This document shows, one piece after another, positions 1 through 8,621 of a DNA stretch of 38,119 nt. The first letter of the stretch is position 1. Each line of letters starts with the position of its first letter. Origin of the DNA: Treponema sp. (lineage in GTDB: Bacteria; Spirochaetota; Spirochaetia; Treponematales; Breznakiellaceae); contig WQSQ01000012.1 of assembly GCA_009787775.1 (NCBI GenBank), forward strand, positions 1 to 38,119. The letters run 5' to 3'. The translations under genes were made by a program, and so were the position numbers. The notes beneath the pieces are model-generated. The model made no database searches. It was not told where the DNA came from and saw only the letters and a program-made list of their open reading frames with translations.

Positions 1-64
1 TATCAAGCACGAGCCATTTATAATTGCCAAATGATATTGTTGAGCCAATATTAAAATTTCCCAT
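1..64 (-). CDS. DUF6273-like protein, N-terminal fragment (cut by window edge)
   Basis: Only the first 21 codons lie in the window; the gene runs off the left edge. The start codon is at 64-62 on the minus strand, with AGGAG (75-71) six bases upstream, and a good promoter lies behind it. The peptide begins MGNFNIGSTISFGNYKWLVL. The 'G..I.FG.Y.W.VLD' pattern is what I know from the start of DUF6273 domains, found in surface or secreted proteins of gut Firmicutes and spirochaetes, whose function is unknown. There is no signal peptide in the visible part. The reading frame and ribosome-binding site are clear; the family name rests on about 20 residues and is tentative. Confidence 0.6.
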   Translation of the reverse strand, partial: MGNFNIGSTISFGNYKWLVLD

Positions 65-84
65 TTAAATCTCCTATAAAAATT

Positions 85-113
85 ATTTTATCATATTTAT
101 TTTTTCATATCAA
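85..113 (-). promoter_or_regulatory. Promoter of the DUF6273-like gene
   Basis: On the minus strand, TTGATA (113-108) and TAAAAT (90-85) are separated by exactly 17 bp. This is a near-consensus sigma70 promoter. The expected start is about 78, giving a leader of roughly 14 nt that still carries the AGGAG ribosome-binding site. Confidence 0.55.
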
Positions 114-329
114 CTACTTTACAATTATTCTAGCTCGTATTTCACATAACTACTTTTAAACGAAATTCGTCTAACAAATAAATAACTAAAAAAAAGCGAA
201 TGTCTTTTTAAATCAACAGATGTATATCAAGCGAACAAAAGTATCGACTAACATATAAAATAAGGATATAAAGCGGCTTATAACTATTTTTAGCCATACA
301 ATTTCTTTCTTTTTAGGTAAATAAAAACA

Positions 330-500
330 TTGGACTTTTTCGGCAACTTGACGGAGCTGTCTGAGAAGTTATTAATATTCGCTGCAAGGCTGATGAAGCG
401 GCACAAAGAACCGGGAAAGATATGGTTTGTCAGCTATAACTCTTCGTACTGTTTCTGCGCCTTTGCGGTAATATGGTTGATAGGAGGAATACAACTGTAA
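330..500 (+). other. Short open frame of unknown status (56 codons, TTG start)
   Basis: A frame from TTG at 330 to TAA at 498-500 encodes 56 residues with a mixed amphipathic first half (EKLLIFAARLMKRHKE) and a hydrophobic Cys-rich end (CFCAFAVIWLIGG). An in-frame stop sits just upstream (318-320) and there is no convincing Shine-Dalgarno site. It could be a small membrane peptide, the remnant of a degraded gene, or chance. It is the only protein-like frame I see between 65 and 891. The rest of that stretch is AT-rich and, apart from the repeat array, shows nothing I recognise. Confidence 0.2.
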
Positions 501-575
501 AACGTTAACCTGTAGGGTATTTTCCTGCGATATTCATTGTTATTCTGATACAAAGTTCCTGCCTTGACCTATATA

Positions 576-732
576 TCACTTTAGTCAATAGTGAAATTAC
601 ACTTTAGCCTATAGTAATATATCACTATAGACTGTAGTTAATAATCACTATAGACTAAAGTGAATCATCACTACAGGCTATAGTGAATATTCACTTTAGA
701 CTGTAGTGATTGCATACTATAGGCTGTAGGAT
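576..732. repeat. Seven-unit array of 19-bp palindromes with an exact 23-bp period
   Basis: Units start at 576, 599, 622, 645, 668, 691 and 714, exactly 23 bp apart: a 19-bp imperfect palindrome plus a 4-bp A/T-rich spacer. The consensus is TCACTATAG-N-CTATAGTGA (9-1-9). Units 1, 4, 5 and 6 keep both outer TCACT/AGTGA arms; units 2, 3 and 7 are more diverged, and unit 7 decays at its right end. Differences concentrate in the inner ATAG/TTTAG/ACAG and CTAT/CTGT/CTAA positions. The array lies 124 bp before the fhs -35 hexamer and about 510 bp from the start of the divergent left gene. It could be a multi-site operator, a minisatellite, a set of transcribed hairpins, or a chromosome-binding site. 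The structure is directly visible; the function is unknown. Confidence 0.9.
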
Positions 733-856
733 GAACCTATTCTAAGGCAGAAAGAGAAGCCTGTGGGCGCTTAAATTGTCTGCGGTTTCAGCACATGTTT
801 AAAGAAGCAAAGAAGGCAATGCTCATAGTGATGCTCTGATACGCAGCATCGGCTGA

Positions 857-885
857 TTGACTTTTTTTTACATTAATTTCATTAT
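857..885 (+). promoter_or_regulatory. fhs promoter, probably leaderless
   Basis: TTGACT (857-862), a 17-bp spacer rich in T, and CATTAT (880-885) lie directly before fhs. Only six bases separate the -10 from the ATG at 892, and there is no Shine-Dalgarno sequence, so transcription would start at or next to the start codon. Confidence 0.5.
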
Positions 886-891
886 CAGAAA

Positions 892-2637
892 ATGCAGAAC
901 AACAAGAAATTCCCGGGTACAGATATAGAGATTGCGCAATCGGTGTTCCCAAAACATGCGCTTCATATAAAAGATATCGCGGAAAAAGCGGGTATTCCTT
1001 TTGAATTTATCGAATACTGCGGAAACTATAAAGCAAAAGTAGACAACATTTTCTTAATAAAAAACCAGAATAAAAAGGACGGAAAACTTGTTCTTGTTAC
1101 GGCAATTAATCCGACTGCCGCAGGAGAAGGAAAAACAACAACAACTGTAGGTGTTGCGGACAGTCTTTCGCTCTTGGGGAAGAAAGCAATTGTCGCGCTC
1201 CGCCAGCCGTCTTTAGGGCCGGTGTTCGGCGTAAAGGGCGGGGCTGCCGGAGGAGGATGGGCTCAGGTTATTCCGATGGAAGATATCAATTTGCACTTCA
1301 CAGGCGATTTTCACGCTATCGGAGCCGCAAACAATCTTCTTGCAGCAATGATTGACAACCATATTTTCCACGGTAATAAACTTGGACTTGATCCGCGAAA
1401 AATTGTGTGGCGGCGCTGTATTGACATGAATGATCGCCAGCTTCGGTTTATAAATGACGGTCTTGGAGGAAGGGTAAACGGGTCGCCGCGTGAAGACGGA
1501 TTTGATATCACAGCGGCATCGGAAGTGATGGCGATCCTCTGTCTGGCTTCCGATATTGATGATTTAAAAAAAAGACTGGGACGTATTATTGCCGGCTATA
1601 CTTTCGGAAAACCTTCAGACGAACAGCCTGTAACCGCATCTCAGCTCGGAGCGCACGGCGCGATGGCCGCTCTTCTTAGAGACGCGTTAAAGCCAAATCT
1701 TGTACAAACACTGGAAGGTACTCCCGCTTTAATTCACGGAGGACCGTTTGCGAATATCGCGCACGGCTGCAATTCTGTTATGGCGACGCGTCTTGCGCTT
1801 AAATGCGCGGACTATGTTGTTACCGAAGCGGGATTCGGCGCAGACCTGGGAGCGGAAAAATTCTTTAACATTAAATGCCGCATTGCCGGGTTAAAACCAT
1901 CGGCGGTAATTATTGTCGCGACCGTACGCGCTCTTAAATCGCACGGCGGTTTAAAAAAGTCCGATCTTGAAAATGAGAATCTTGACGCGCTAAGCAAGGG
2001 TATGCCGAACCTTATACAGCACGTCGAAAATATTACAAATGTTTTCAGGCTTCCGGCAGTAGTTGCAATTAACGCTTTTCCCAGGGATACAAAGGCGGAG
2101 ATTGAGTTAATAAAGAACAGATGCAAAGAGTTAAGGATCAATGCCGTTGTCTCGGAAGTTTGGGCAAAGGGCGGCGAAGGAGGAATTGACCTCGCGCAAG
2201 AAGTTGTACGCCTTTGTGAACCAGAGGCAATAAATGAGAGTTCCGGCAAGGTCAAGCCGGACAATTTTGATTATTCATACAACATCAATCTTTCGATTAA
2301 GGAAAAGATTGAAGATATCGCAAAAAGAATCTACCGCGCGGATGATGTTATAATTCTGCTTAATGCGCAAAAGCAAATCAATCAGATAGAAAAAATGGGT
2401 ATGGATAAAATTCCTGTCTGTATGGCGAAAACACAGTACAGTTTTTCAGATGATGCCGCTCTTCTGGGGTCTCCCCGCGGATGGAAACTGACAGTGAGAG
2501 ATGTAAAACTGTCGGCAGGCGCCGGATTTATTGTAGTTTTTACAGGAGAAATCCTTACAATGCCAGGACTGCCTCATGCTCCCTCTGCGGAAAAAATAGA
2601 TGTGGACAGCACCGGAAAAATATCAGGTTTGTTTTGA
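892..2637 (+). CDS. fhs: Formate-tetrahydrofolate ligase (10-formyl-THF synthetase)
   Basis: A cytoplasmic enzyme that uses ATP to join formate to tetrahydrofolate, giving 10-formyl-THF. It feeds purine and fMet synthesis and, in acetogens, the methyl branch of the Wood-Ljungdahl pathway. The 581-residue protein is full length with a short N-terminal extension relative to the usual ~556. The nucleotide-binding loop [15 protein letters not shown] (about residues 68-82) and the family signature around residues 107-135 ([20 protein letters not shown]) are intact. The ATG at 892 is the only in-frame start after a stop at 874-876; no Shine-Dalgarno site is present. Its 3' end overlaps convergent dacA by 15 bp. 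fhs is the classic marker of acetogenic termite-gut treponemes, but the gene alone does not prove acetogenesis. Confidence 0.97.
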   Translation: MQNNKKFPGTDIEIAQSVFPKHALHIKDIAEKAGIPFEFIEYCGNYKAKVDNIFLIKNQNKKDGKLVLVTAINPTAAGEGKTTTTVGVADSLSLLGKKAIVALRQPSLGPVFGVKGGAAGGGWAQVIPMEDINLHFTGDFHAIGAANNLLAAMIDNHIFHGNKLGLDPRKIVWRRCIDMNDRQLRFINDGLGGRVNGSPREDGFDITAASEVMAILCLASDIDDLKKRLGRIIAGYTFGKPSDEQPVTASQLGAHGAMAALLRDALKPNLVQTLEGTPALIHGGPFANIAHGCNSVMATRLALKCADYVVTEAGFGADLGAEKFFNIKCRIAGLKPSAVIIVATVRALKSHGGLKKSDLENENLDALSKGMPNLIQHVENITNVFRLPAVVAINAFPRDTKAEIELIKNRCKELRINAVVSEVWAKGGEGGIDLAQEVVRLCEPEAINESSGKVKPDNFDYSYNINLSIKEKIEDIAKRIYRADDVIILLNAQKQINQIEKMGMDKIPVCMAKTQYSFSDDAALLGSPRGWKLTVRDVKLSAGAGFIVVFTGEILTMPGLPHAPSAEKIDVDSTGKISGLF

Positions 2638-3894
2638 TGTTTTCTGCTTCCAGAAATACAGCTTTATTGAATGCCAGATACGTTTAAAGAAACCTCCCTT
2701 TTCGTAAGCTGCCGCCGTTACAAGAGATTTTTTACTCAGTACTCCGTACTCGTCCGATATCAAAAGATATCCTACCTGGGTTCCGGCAGCCAGCGGAGCG
2801 ATTAAGATTTCGTCAATTACAGTTTCATACTGCAATGAATTGCCGCGGTTTAAGGGAGAAGTAAAATTTTCTGATTCGGCAAGCATAAGGGTAACTTCGT
2901 CTTCTTTGCCTTTCCACAACTGAGCTTTGAATAGACTTGAGTTTTCGCTGTAGTCAATTACCGGGCGGACTGTTTTAAAATTATCAAACGCCCATGAAAG
3001 AAGAAGAGTGCTTTCTTCCGAACGCAAACGCGCTCCGCCGCCGCTTGCAGGCGCTCCCAACAGAACAAGAATTAAACGGGTTTGATCCCTTATTCCTGTA
3101 AGTGCAATATTATATCCCGACGCGCCGATATATCCTGTTTTAAGCCCGTCAACACCTTCAAATGTATTAAGCAGGGTATTGGGATTACTCTGGGTATAGG
3201 TTTGATAACCGGAACGTCTGTTTGCCGGCATATTTGATGAAAGCGGAAATGTAAAACTCTTTACAGAATGAAATTCTCTAAGGCTTTCTGGATGCAATTC
3301 CAAATACTGGCGGCAGAACAGCGCATATTCGGCGGCTGTTGTTCTGTTGCGTGATGAAATCCCGGACGATTCTGTAAAGCGCGTTGTGTACATCCCCATT
3401 CGGCGCGCTTCAGCCATCATCATTTCCACAAAATCCGCCATGGTCGGCGCAAGGTGCAGCGCCGCGGCAACAGCGGCATCATTGCCGGACGGAATTGACA
3501 TTCCCAGCATAATTTCACGCACAGTAACTATCTGCCCCGGTTCAAGGAACATTAAACTGGAATTGCGCGGCTGGCTTTGCGCCCAGCTTTCGACTGTTAT
3601 TTCAACAAGATCATCGTAAAAAATCTTTCCTTCATCAATTGCTTTCATTAAAAGACGCATAGTCATAAGTTTGGTAAGGGAAGCGGGAGGAATCAGCACA
3701 TCGGGGTTTTTTGAATAAAGCAGCGTCCCCGTTTCGGCATCAATTAAAACAGCCGCCCTTGATATTATTTCAGGAGCATCCTCAAGATACGGAATAAGTT
3801 CCTGAGGCGTACTGAATATTTGCGCAAAGAGACACGCTGGTAAAGTTATGGCAAGAAGAAGCAAGATTATTTTTCTGCTCATGTTTTGAATCAT
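2623..3894 (-). CDS. dacA: D-alanyl-D-alanine carboxypeptidase (peptidase S11, PBP5/DacA type)
   Basis: A serine DD-peptidase that trims the terminal D-Ala from peptidoglycan stem peptides in the periplasm. All three active-site motifs are present: SLTK (Ser72, Lys75), SGN (136-138) and KTG (252-254). The N terminus is a signal peptide; cleavage after LFA or at a possible lipobox (LPAC, Cys21) are both conceivable. The C-terminal ~130 residues form the usual beta-rich second domain followed by a basic amphipathic tail ([16 protein letters not shown]) of the kind that docks PBP5 proteins to the membrane. It starts 33 bp after asnS on the same strand and probably shares its transcript. Two ATGs (3894 and 3882) are possible starts; neither has a strong Shine-Dalgarno site. 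Its end overlaps convergent fhs. Confidence 0.95.
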   Translation of the reverse strand: MIQNMSRKIILLLLAITLPACLFAQIFSTPQELIPYLEDAPEIISRAAVLIDAETGTLLYSKNPDVLIPPASLTKLMTMRLLMKAIDEGKIFYDDLVEITVESWAQSQPRNSSLMFLEPGQIVTVREIMLGMSIPSGNDAAVAAALHLAPTMADFVEMMMAEARRMGMYTTRFTESSGISSRNRTTAAEYALFCRQYLELHPESLREFHSVKSFTFPLSSNMPANRRSGYQTYTQSNPNTLLNTFEGVDGLKTGYIGASGYNIALTGIRDQTRLILVLLGAPASGGGARLRSEESTLLLSWAFDNFKTVRPVIDYSENSSLFKAQLWKGKEDEVTLMLAESENFTSPLNRGNSLQYETVIDEILIAPLAAGTQVGYLLISDEYGVLSKKSLVTAAAYEKGGFFKRIWHSIKLYFWKQKTSKQT

Positions 3895-3927
3895 TTCACC
3901 GCTCTCTGTTTTATGAGCTCCTGTCCT

Positions 3928-5379
3928 CTAGAACTCCGCCTGTCCTACAGCTCTCGGGAACGGAATTACATCTCTTATATTAGCCATGCCGGAAACATAC
4001 TGTAAAAGCCTTTCAAACCCGAGCCCGAAGCCTGCATGAGGCACTGTCCCGTAACGCCGAAGATCCAGATACCAGTAATAATCTTTCGGGTCTAAATTCA
4101 ATGCCGACATTCGTTCGGTAAGTTTTTTCAAATTATCTTCGCGCTGCGAACCGCCGATGATTTCACCCAATCTGGGAACAAGAACATCCATGGCACGTAC
4201 GGTCTTTTCATCATCATTCAGTTTCATATAAAAGGCTTTTATTTCTTTCGGGTAATCGGTGACAATTACAGGGCCCGACGCAACTTTCTCTGTAAGAAAC
4301 TTTTCATGTTCGCTCTGAAGATCGCATCCCCATTTCGGCTGGAACTCAAAAAGATTTTTATTTGTGCCGGCAGCTTTTTCCAGCTCCTTAACAGCGTCTG
4401 TGTATGTTATATGCGTAAACCTGGCGCACGCCACTTGCCGCAGGTTTTCTATTATCCCCTTTTCTACATGAGCATCAAAGAACTGAAGTTCATCGGCGCA
4501 TTCATCCAGTGCGAAATTAATAACATGTTTAAGAAAATCTTCTGCAAGCGACATATCATCTTCAAGCTGCGCGAATGCCATCTCCGGCTCTACCATCCAG
4601 AATTCGGCAAGGTGGCGTACAGTATTGGAATTTTCAGCCCTGAAAGTAGGGCCGAATGTATAAACCCGCGAAATTGCTGTTGCATACGTTTCCGCTTCAA
4701 GCTGGCCGGAAACAGTAAGATAGGTTTTTTTTCCAAAGAAATCTTTTGAATAATCAGCTTCCTTGCATGCAATATCCTTCGCGGCGCATGCCAAATCCAG
4801 TGTTGTTACCTGAAACATCGCTCCCGCGCCTTCGCAGTCTCCCGCTGTGATAATCGGCGTATGAAGGAGGTGGAAATCCCTTTCATAAAAATAGCGGTGA
4901 ATGGCAAACGCCATTTTGCTTCGAAGCCGCGCAACCGCTCCGAATGTGTTCGTACGGGGACGAAGATGCGCAATCTCACGGAGAAATTCCAGCGAATGTC
5001 TCTTTTTCTGAAGCGGATAAGCCTGTATAGAGAGCTCTGCCTTGTCCCCGCTCACATTTTCAGCGGGAGCCTCACCCAGAATAACAAGCGAAGATGCGGC
5101 AATTTCCACATTCTGCCCAGAAGCGGGAGAAGAAACAAGTTTTCCGCGTATCTTAACAGACGCGCCGGTAGTAAGAGAATCAAGAGACGATTGAATCACC
5201 GCATCAGGTAAAACAGCCTTATCAAAAGTACATTGAATTCCCGCAAAGCACGAACCGTCGTTTACTTCAACAAAGATGAGGTTTTTCATGTCCCTCTTTG
5301 TTCTAACCCATCCGCTGATTGTTACTTCCTGCGACTGCGGTTTTTCTGCAAGAATGTATTTAATTAATATTGGCAGCAT
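3928..5379 (-). CDS. asnS: Asparaginyl-tRNA synthetase
   Basis: A class IIb aminoacyl-tRNA synthetase that charges tRNA-Asn. The start chosen is the ATG at 5379 ([20 protein letters not shown]), giving 483 residues, close to the 466 of E. coli; a longer frame to 5526 adds 49 atypical residues and is rejected. The N-terminal OB-fold anticodon-binding domain ([19 protein letters not shown]) is followed by the catalytic core, with motif 2 around FRAENSN and EPEMAF and motif 3 [11 protein letters not shown] near the end. The second position of the FRAENSN region favours Asn over Asp enzymes. A perfect TATAAT lies six bases before the ATG and there is no Shine-Dalgarno site. It is divergent from the DUF2400 gene and followed by dacA. 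Confidence 0.96.
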   Translation of the reverse strand: MLPILIKYILAEKPQSQEVTISGWVRTKRDMKNLIFVEVNDGSCFAGIQCTFDKAVLPDAVIQSSLDSLTTGASVKIRGKLVSSPASGQNVEIAASSLVILGEAPAENVSGDKAELSIQAYPLQKKRHSLEFLREIAHLRPRTNTFGAVARLRSKMAFAIHRYFYERDFHLLHTPIITAGDCEGAGAMFQVTTLDLACAAKDIACKEADYSKDFFGKKTYLTVSGQLEAETYATAISRVYTFGPTFRAENSNTVRHLAEFWMVEPEMAFAQLEDDMSLAEDFLKHVINFALDECADELQFFDAHVEKGIIENLRQVACARFTHITYTDAVKELEKAAGTNKNLFEFQPKWGCDLQSEHEKFLTEKVASGPVIVTDYPKEIKAFYMKLNDDEKTVRAMDVLVPRLGEIIGGSQREDNLKKLTERMSALNLDPKDYYWYLDLRRYGTVPHAGFGLGFERLLQYVSGMANIRDVIPFPRAVGQAEF

Positions 5380-5385
5380 TGTAAT

Positions 5386-5391
5386 ATTATA
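5386..5391 (-). promoter_or_regulatory. -10 element of asnS, probably leaderless
   Basis: TATAAT on the minus strand lies six bases before the asnS ATG. I see no good -35 at 16-18 bp. No ribosome-binding site fits between it and the start codon. Confidence 0.45.
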
Positions 5392-5468
5392 TAAGGTATG
5401 GGGATTAAGAGCTAGATGTTTTATGAATGAGGGTTTAATCCGATCCCGCAGAGATGCAAAGGAATAGT

Positions 5469-6203
5469 ATGAATACCAATTCAATAGCCCAGAAACTTGA
5501 CTACTGGTACGGGAAAATCTGCACACCGCAGTTTATCGCTCTCGATCCCGTGCAGTTTCCGCATCGTTACAAAAAGCGCGAGGATATTGAAATAGCTGCT
5601 TTTTTATCTGCGGCAATAGCATGGGGAAGACGCGATTTAATTCTCCGCTCCGCAGAAAAAATGTTTACGCTTATGGGGCAAAGCCCTTATGACTATGTTA
5701 TGTCAGGCGGTTTTAAAGACCTAAAAAACAAAAATATTCACCGCACATTTTTTGAAGATGACCTGAAATATTACTGTCTGGGGTTTAAACACTGTTACGT
5801 GAAATACGGCGGCATGGAAAAGCTTTTTTTATCCGCCGCGGACGTCTGGAAAGCGTTTGCTCTCTTTCGGGAAGAGATGGCAGGCGCAAACAAGGGTTAT
5901 TCAAGGCATGTTTCCAATCCCGGCGGTGACAGCGTTAACGGCTCAGCATGTAAAAAACTCAACCTTACGCTGCGATGGCTTGTACGCAAAGGGCCGGTTG
6001 ATCTGGGCCTCTGGAAAAACATAAAGCCAGCGGCTCTCTTTATCCCGCTTGATGTCCATGTCGCGGGAAACGCGAGAAACATCGGGCTTTTAAAGCGTAA
6101 ATCCAATGATAAAAAGGCGGTAATTGAGCTTACAGAAAAATTACGCCAATACTGCCCTGAAGATCCTGTAAAATATGATTATTCGCTTTTCGGCCTGAAT
6201 TAA
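5469..6203 (+). CDS. TIGR02757/DUF2400 family protein
   Basis: A 244-residue member of a conserved bacterial family of unknown function (TIGR02757, DUF2400). Family landmarks are the early DxVxFPHRY-type segment (DPVQFPHRYKKRED), FLSAAIAWGRR, the central HRTFFEDDLKYYCLG, the PLDVHVAGNARNIGLL motif and the C-terminal PVKYDYSLFGLN. The PLDVHV...R.IGLL part recalls helix-hairpin-helix DNA-repair folds, but no activity is established that I know of. I chose the ATG at 5469, which has AAAGGA about six bases upstream, over the one at 5454, which has none. It is divergent from asnS and has its own terminator 45 bp after the stop. Confidence 0.9.
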   Translation: MNTNSIAQKLDYWYGKICTPQFIALDPVQFPHRYKKREDIEIAAFLSAAIAWGRRDLILRSAEKMFTLMGQSPYDYVMSGGFKDLKNKNIHRTFFEDDLKYYCLGFKHCYVKYGGMEKLFLSAADVWKAFALFREEMAGANKGYSRHVSNPGGDSVNGSACKKLNLTLRWLVRKGPVDLGLWKNIKPAALFIPLDVHVAGNARNIGLLKRKSNDKKAVIELTEKLRQYCPEDPVKYDYSLFGLN

Positions 6204-6247
6204 TACATTAAGTTGAGGATTTTCTAAAACTTCTTTTTTTGGAAAAT

Positions 6248-6276
6248 GCTCGGTTTTACAAAGCTAACCGAGTTTT
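6248..6276 (+). terminator. Rho-independent terminator after the DUF2400 gene
   Basis: CTCGGTT (6249-6255) pairs with AACCGAG (6266-6272), a 7-bp stem with a 10-nt loop, followed at once by TTTT (6273-6276). It lies about 45 bp beyond the stop codon at 6203. Confidence 0.65.
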
Positions 6277-6427
6277 GCAAGCCGCCCGCCATATAAAAAT
6301 TAATCACCGCTCTGGTGCTGTAAATAAGCACAATTACTCATCACAAATCTGTCAGTAAACAGGTATCTTCATGAGTTCATGTTGAATTTATACTGTGTTT
6401 AACGTGAAGATTTTCGGATTTTATCTA

Positions 6428-6456
6428 TTGACATAAAGGATAAAAAGCTCCATTGT
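6428..6456 (+). promoter_or_regulatory. Possible promoter of the pot operon
   Basis: A consensus -35 TTGACA (6428-6433) is followed 17 bp later by CATTGT (6451-6456), a weak -10 (three of six bases). Transcription would start near 6463 and give an ~80-nt leader that contains the stem-loops at 6475-6528. The -10 is overlapped by a small inverted repeat, TCCAT/ATGGA (6449-6453 and 6462-6466), which could be an operator. The remaining intergenic DNA from 6277 to 6427 shows nothing I recognise. Confidence 0.4.
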
Positions 6457-6474
6457 TCACTATGGATTAAATGG

Positions 6475-6528
6475 ACGGCATAGGATGATGCCGTGCCGTA
6501 AAGCCCGGCGCAACACTCCTGAAGGGAG
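6475..6528 (+). promoter_or_regulatory. Structured 5' leader of the pot operon: three consecutive stem-loops
   Basis: Three short hairpins follow one another before potA. ACGGCAT (6475-6481) pairs perfectly with ATGCCGT (6488-6494) around a 6-nt loop. GCCG (6495-6498) pairs with CGGC (6506-6509). CTCC (6516-6519) pairs with GGAG (6525-6528). The third hairpin takes up the purine-rich GGGAGG, and only GGAAG (6532-6536) remains free before the TTG start at 6544. The arrangement resembles a translational switch. It does not match a riboswitch class I recognise. Confidence 0.45.
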
Positions 6529-6543
6529 GCTGGAAGAAACACA

Positions 6544-7680
6544 TTGATAGGAAGCAATGTTGTCATCAACGGGATTGGTAAATCGTTTGGTGATTTCGAG
6601 GTGCTCAAAAATGTGAGCATGGAAATTAAAAAGGGAGAGTTTTTCTCCCTGCTGGGGCCGTCCGGATGCGGGAAGACTACTTTACTGCGTATAATAGCCG
6701 GTTTTGAACATCCTGATTCGGGAACGCTCACTCTTGAAGGAGACAACGTGCTTCTCCTTCCCCCGAACAAGCGTCCGACAAATACGGTATTTCAAAACTA
6801 CGCGCTGTTTCCCCATCTTTCGGTATTTGAGAACGTAGCCTTCTCTCCCAGGCTGAAACGCGAATCCGCTTCGCAGGTAAAGAGCAAGGTGGAACAATAT
6901 TTACATCTTGTAAGCCTTGAGGGGCATGCCGATAAAAAGCCCAGCCAGCTTTCAGGCGGCATGAAACAGCGTGTTGCTATCGCCCGGGCACTTATAAACG
7001 AGCCTCGCGTTCTTTTGCTTGACGAGCCTCTTTCCGCTCTGGATGCGAAACTGCGCCAGCATATGTTGATAGAACTTGACCGTATCCATGATGAAATCGG
7101 CATCACTTTTATTTATGTAACCCACGATCAGCAGGAAGCGCTTTCTGTCTCGGATCGAATCGCCATTATGAATCAAGGAGAAGTCTTGCAGATAGACACT
7201 CCCCACGAAATCTACGAAAGCCCTGCGACTAACTTTGTCGCTAAATTTATAGGAGAGACGAATCTTTTCGACGGCATTATAACAAATGTAGAAAGAGTTA
7301 AGCTTCAGGATTTTGATAATGTAACAGAATACATGGCCGAAGTTGAAATCCTCGAACTTGGGAAGATTAAGGTAACAGATGTTGATGAAATTCATCCCGG
7401 ACAAAAGGTCAGCTTTACAGTCAGACCCGAAAAAATCGTTATAACAAAGGAAAAGCCTGCGACAAAGCGCGATGATATTAATCTGATTAAAGGGATGGTT
7501 GACGAACCGATTTATTCTGGGTTCCAGACAAAGTTTTATGTACAGACAGATAAAACAATTATCCGTGTTATTAAACAGCACGCGAATTATTCCGATGAAG
7601 GACCTGATATTCGCTGGAAGGATTCTGTTTACCTTTCATGGAGCGCTCTTGACGGTTATATAGTCGAGGTTAAATCGTGA
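6544..7680 (+). CDS. potA: Spermidine/putrescine ABC transporter ATP-binding protein
   Basis: The cytoplasmic ATPase that powers polyamine import through PotBC. At 378 residues it is full length. Visible ABC motifs: Walker A GPSGCGKT (38-45), Q-loop Gln84 (VFQNYALFPHL), signature LSGGMKQR (136-143), Walker B LLLDEP (Asp160-Glu161), D-loop SALD and H-loop His194. Residues after about 280 form the C-terminal TOBE-type regulatory domain. The start is TTG at 6544, with GGAAG about seven bases upstream; no ATG is suitable. The stop overlaps the GTG of potB in GTGA, so the two are translationally coupled. First gene of the potABCDD operon. The family also transports related amines or opines, so the substrate is inferred from the whole operon. 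Confidence 0.95.
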   Translation: MIGSNVVINGIGKSFGDFEVLKNVSMEIKKGEFFSLLGPSGCGKTTLLRIIAGFEHPDSGTLTLEGDNVLLLPPNKRPTNTVFQNYALFPHLSVFENVAFSPRLKRESASQVKSKVEQYLHLVSLEGHADKKPSQLSGGMKQRVAIARALINEPRVLLLDEPLSALDAKLRQHMLIELDRIHDEIGITFIYVTHDQQEALSVSDRIAIMNQGEVLQIDTPHEIYESPATNFVAKFIGETNLFDGIITNVERVKLQDFDNVTEYMAEVEILELGKIKVTDVDEIHPGQKVSFTVRPEKIVITKEKPATKRDDINLIKGMVDEPIYSGFQTKFYVQTDKTIIRVIKQHANYSDEGPDIRWKDSVYLSWSALDGYIVEVKS

Positions 7681-8618
7681 GCCGCAGCCGAGCCGCTGAA
7701 ACAGAAGCAGCAGTTCCTTTGTTACGGCCGCAGACTGTGCCGCTTCGCAGAAATCTCGGCCCTCTCTATTCGTTTCCTATGGCAGTATGGTTCACTCTTT
7801 TCTTCCTTGCTCCGATTGCCATTGTTGTTGTTTTCAGTTTCCTCAAAAAAGGACTGCACGGCGGCGTAGTTCAGGAATTCTCTCTTGACGCATACCGTTA
7901 CCTTGCAGACCCTGTATTCTTGCGTATAACAGGACGCACACTGGCAACTTCTTTTATAGCGACAGTAATTACCATACTAATCGCCCTTCCTTGCGGTTAC
8001 GCGATGGCAAGAAGCAAACATCAGACATTGCTTTTGCTTCTTATCATTATTCCCTTCTGGACCAACTTTCTGATAAGGGTTTTCGCGTGGATTAATATCC
8101 TGGGGAACAACGGCTTTTTAAACCAAATGCTCCTTAATCTCGGTATAATTAATGACTACATTCCGTTCATGTATAATCAAAAAGCAGTAATCCTTGTTTT
8201 GGTTTACATGTATCTTCCGTATGCGATACTTCCTTTATATTCCACTATAGATAAATTTGATTTTTCCCTTCTGGAAGCGTCGCGAGATCTCGGCGCGAAC
8301 AAGTTTTTGTCAATGGTAAAGATTCTGATCCCCAATATCCGCGGCGGCATTTTCACAGCAGTGTTATTCACATTCATTCCCATTTTCGGCGCGTACGCAG
8401 TACCGCTTCTTGTCGGCGGCATGGATTCCTATATGCTTGGAAATATAATCGCCGATCAGCTGTTAAAGTCGCGCAACTGGCCGCGCGCCGCTGCGATTTC
8501 CATGATGCTTACGCTTATTACCACTGTAGGCGTTCTTTGGATGATGTATTTACAGAAGAAAGACACTTCCAGAACAAAAGAAGCAAAAGCGCGTAAAACT
8601 GACGCAGAGGGGATATAG
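7677..8618 (+). CDS. potB: Spermidine/putrescine ABC transporter permease PotB
   Basis: Inner-membrane permease that forms the polyamine channel with PotC. The 313-residue protein has about six transmembrane segments; the first is near residues 40-58 (WFTLFFLAPIAIVVVFSFL). The EAA loop that contacts PotA is EASRDLGANKFLSMVKILIP. An unusually long polar N terminus (~35 residues) and a basic C-terminal tail (KKDTSRTKEAKARK) make it slightly longer than E. coli PotB. The GTG start at 7677 overlaps the potA stop by four bases. potC begins only three bases after its stop. Confidence 0.94.
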   Translation: MSRSRAAETEAAVPLLRPQTVPLRRNLGPLYSFPMAVWFTLFFLAPIAIVVVFSFLKKGLHGGVVQEFSLDAYRYLADPVFLRITGRTLATSFIATVITILIALPCGYAMARSKHQTLLLLLIIIPFWTNFLIRVFAWINILGNNGFLNQMLLNLGIINDYIPFMYNQKAVILVLVYMYLPYAILPLYSTIDKFDFSLLEASRDLGANKFLSMVKILIPNIRGGIFTAVLFTFIPIFGAYAVPLLVGGMDSYMLGNIIADQLLKSRNWPRAAAISMMLTLITTVGVLWMMYLQKKDTSRTKEAKARKTDAEGI

Positions 8619-8621
8619 TAT

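Noticed and set aside
576-732. CRISPR array
   Set aside because: Repeats are 19-bp palindromes with 4-bp spacers that vary little in length or content, and there are no cas genes. Spacers of CRISPR size are absent.
4306-4749. 147-codon frame antisense to asnS
   Set aside because: It overlaps a conserved synthetase core and the peptide has no domain features.
5380-5526. Extended N terminus of asnS
   Set aside because: The extra 49 residues do not resemble the OB-fold start of AsnRS, and the region contains the -10 element and the start of the divergent DUF2400 gene.
6470-6540. Known riboswitch (cyclic di-GMP-I, guanidine, preQ1) before potA
   Set aside because: The AAAGCC segment recalls cyclic di-GMP-I aptamers, but the tetraloop, receptor and P1 helix are missing, and the other class signatures do not fit.
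6952-7581. 209-codon antisense frame in potA
   Set aside because: It is fully inside a well-conserved ABC ATPase gene, shows no recognisable motif and has no ribosome-binding site.
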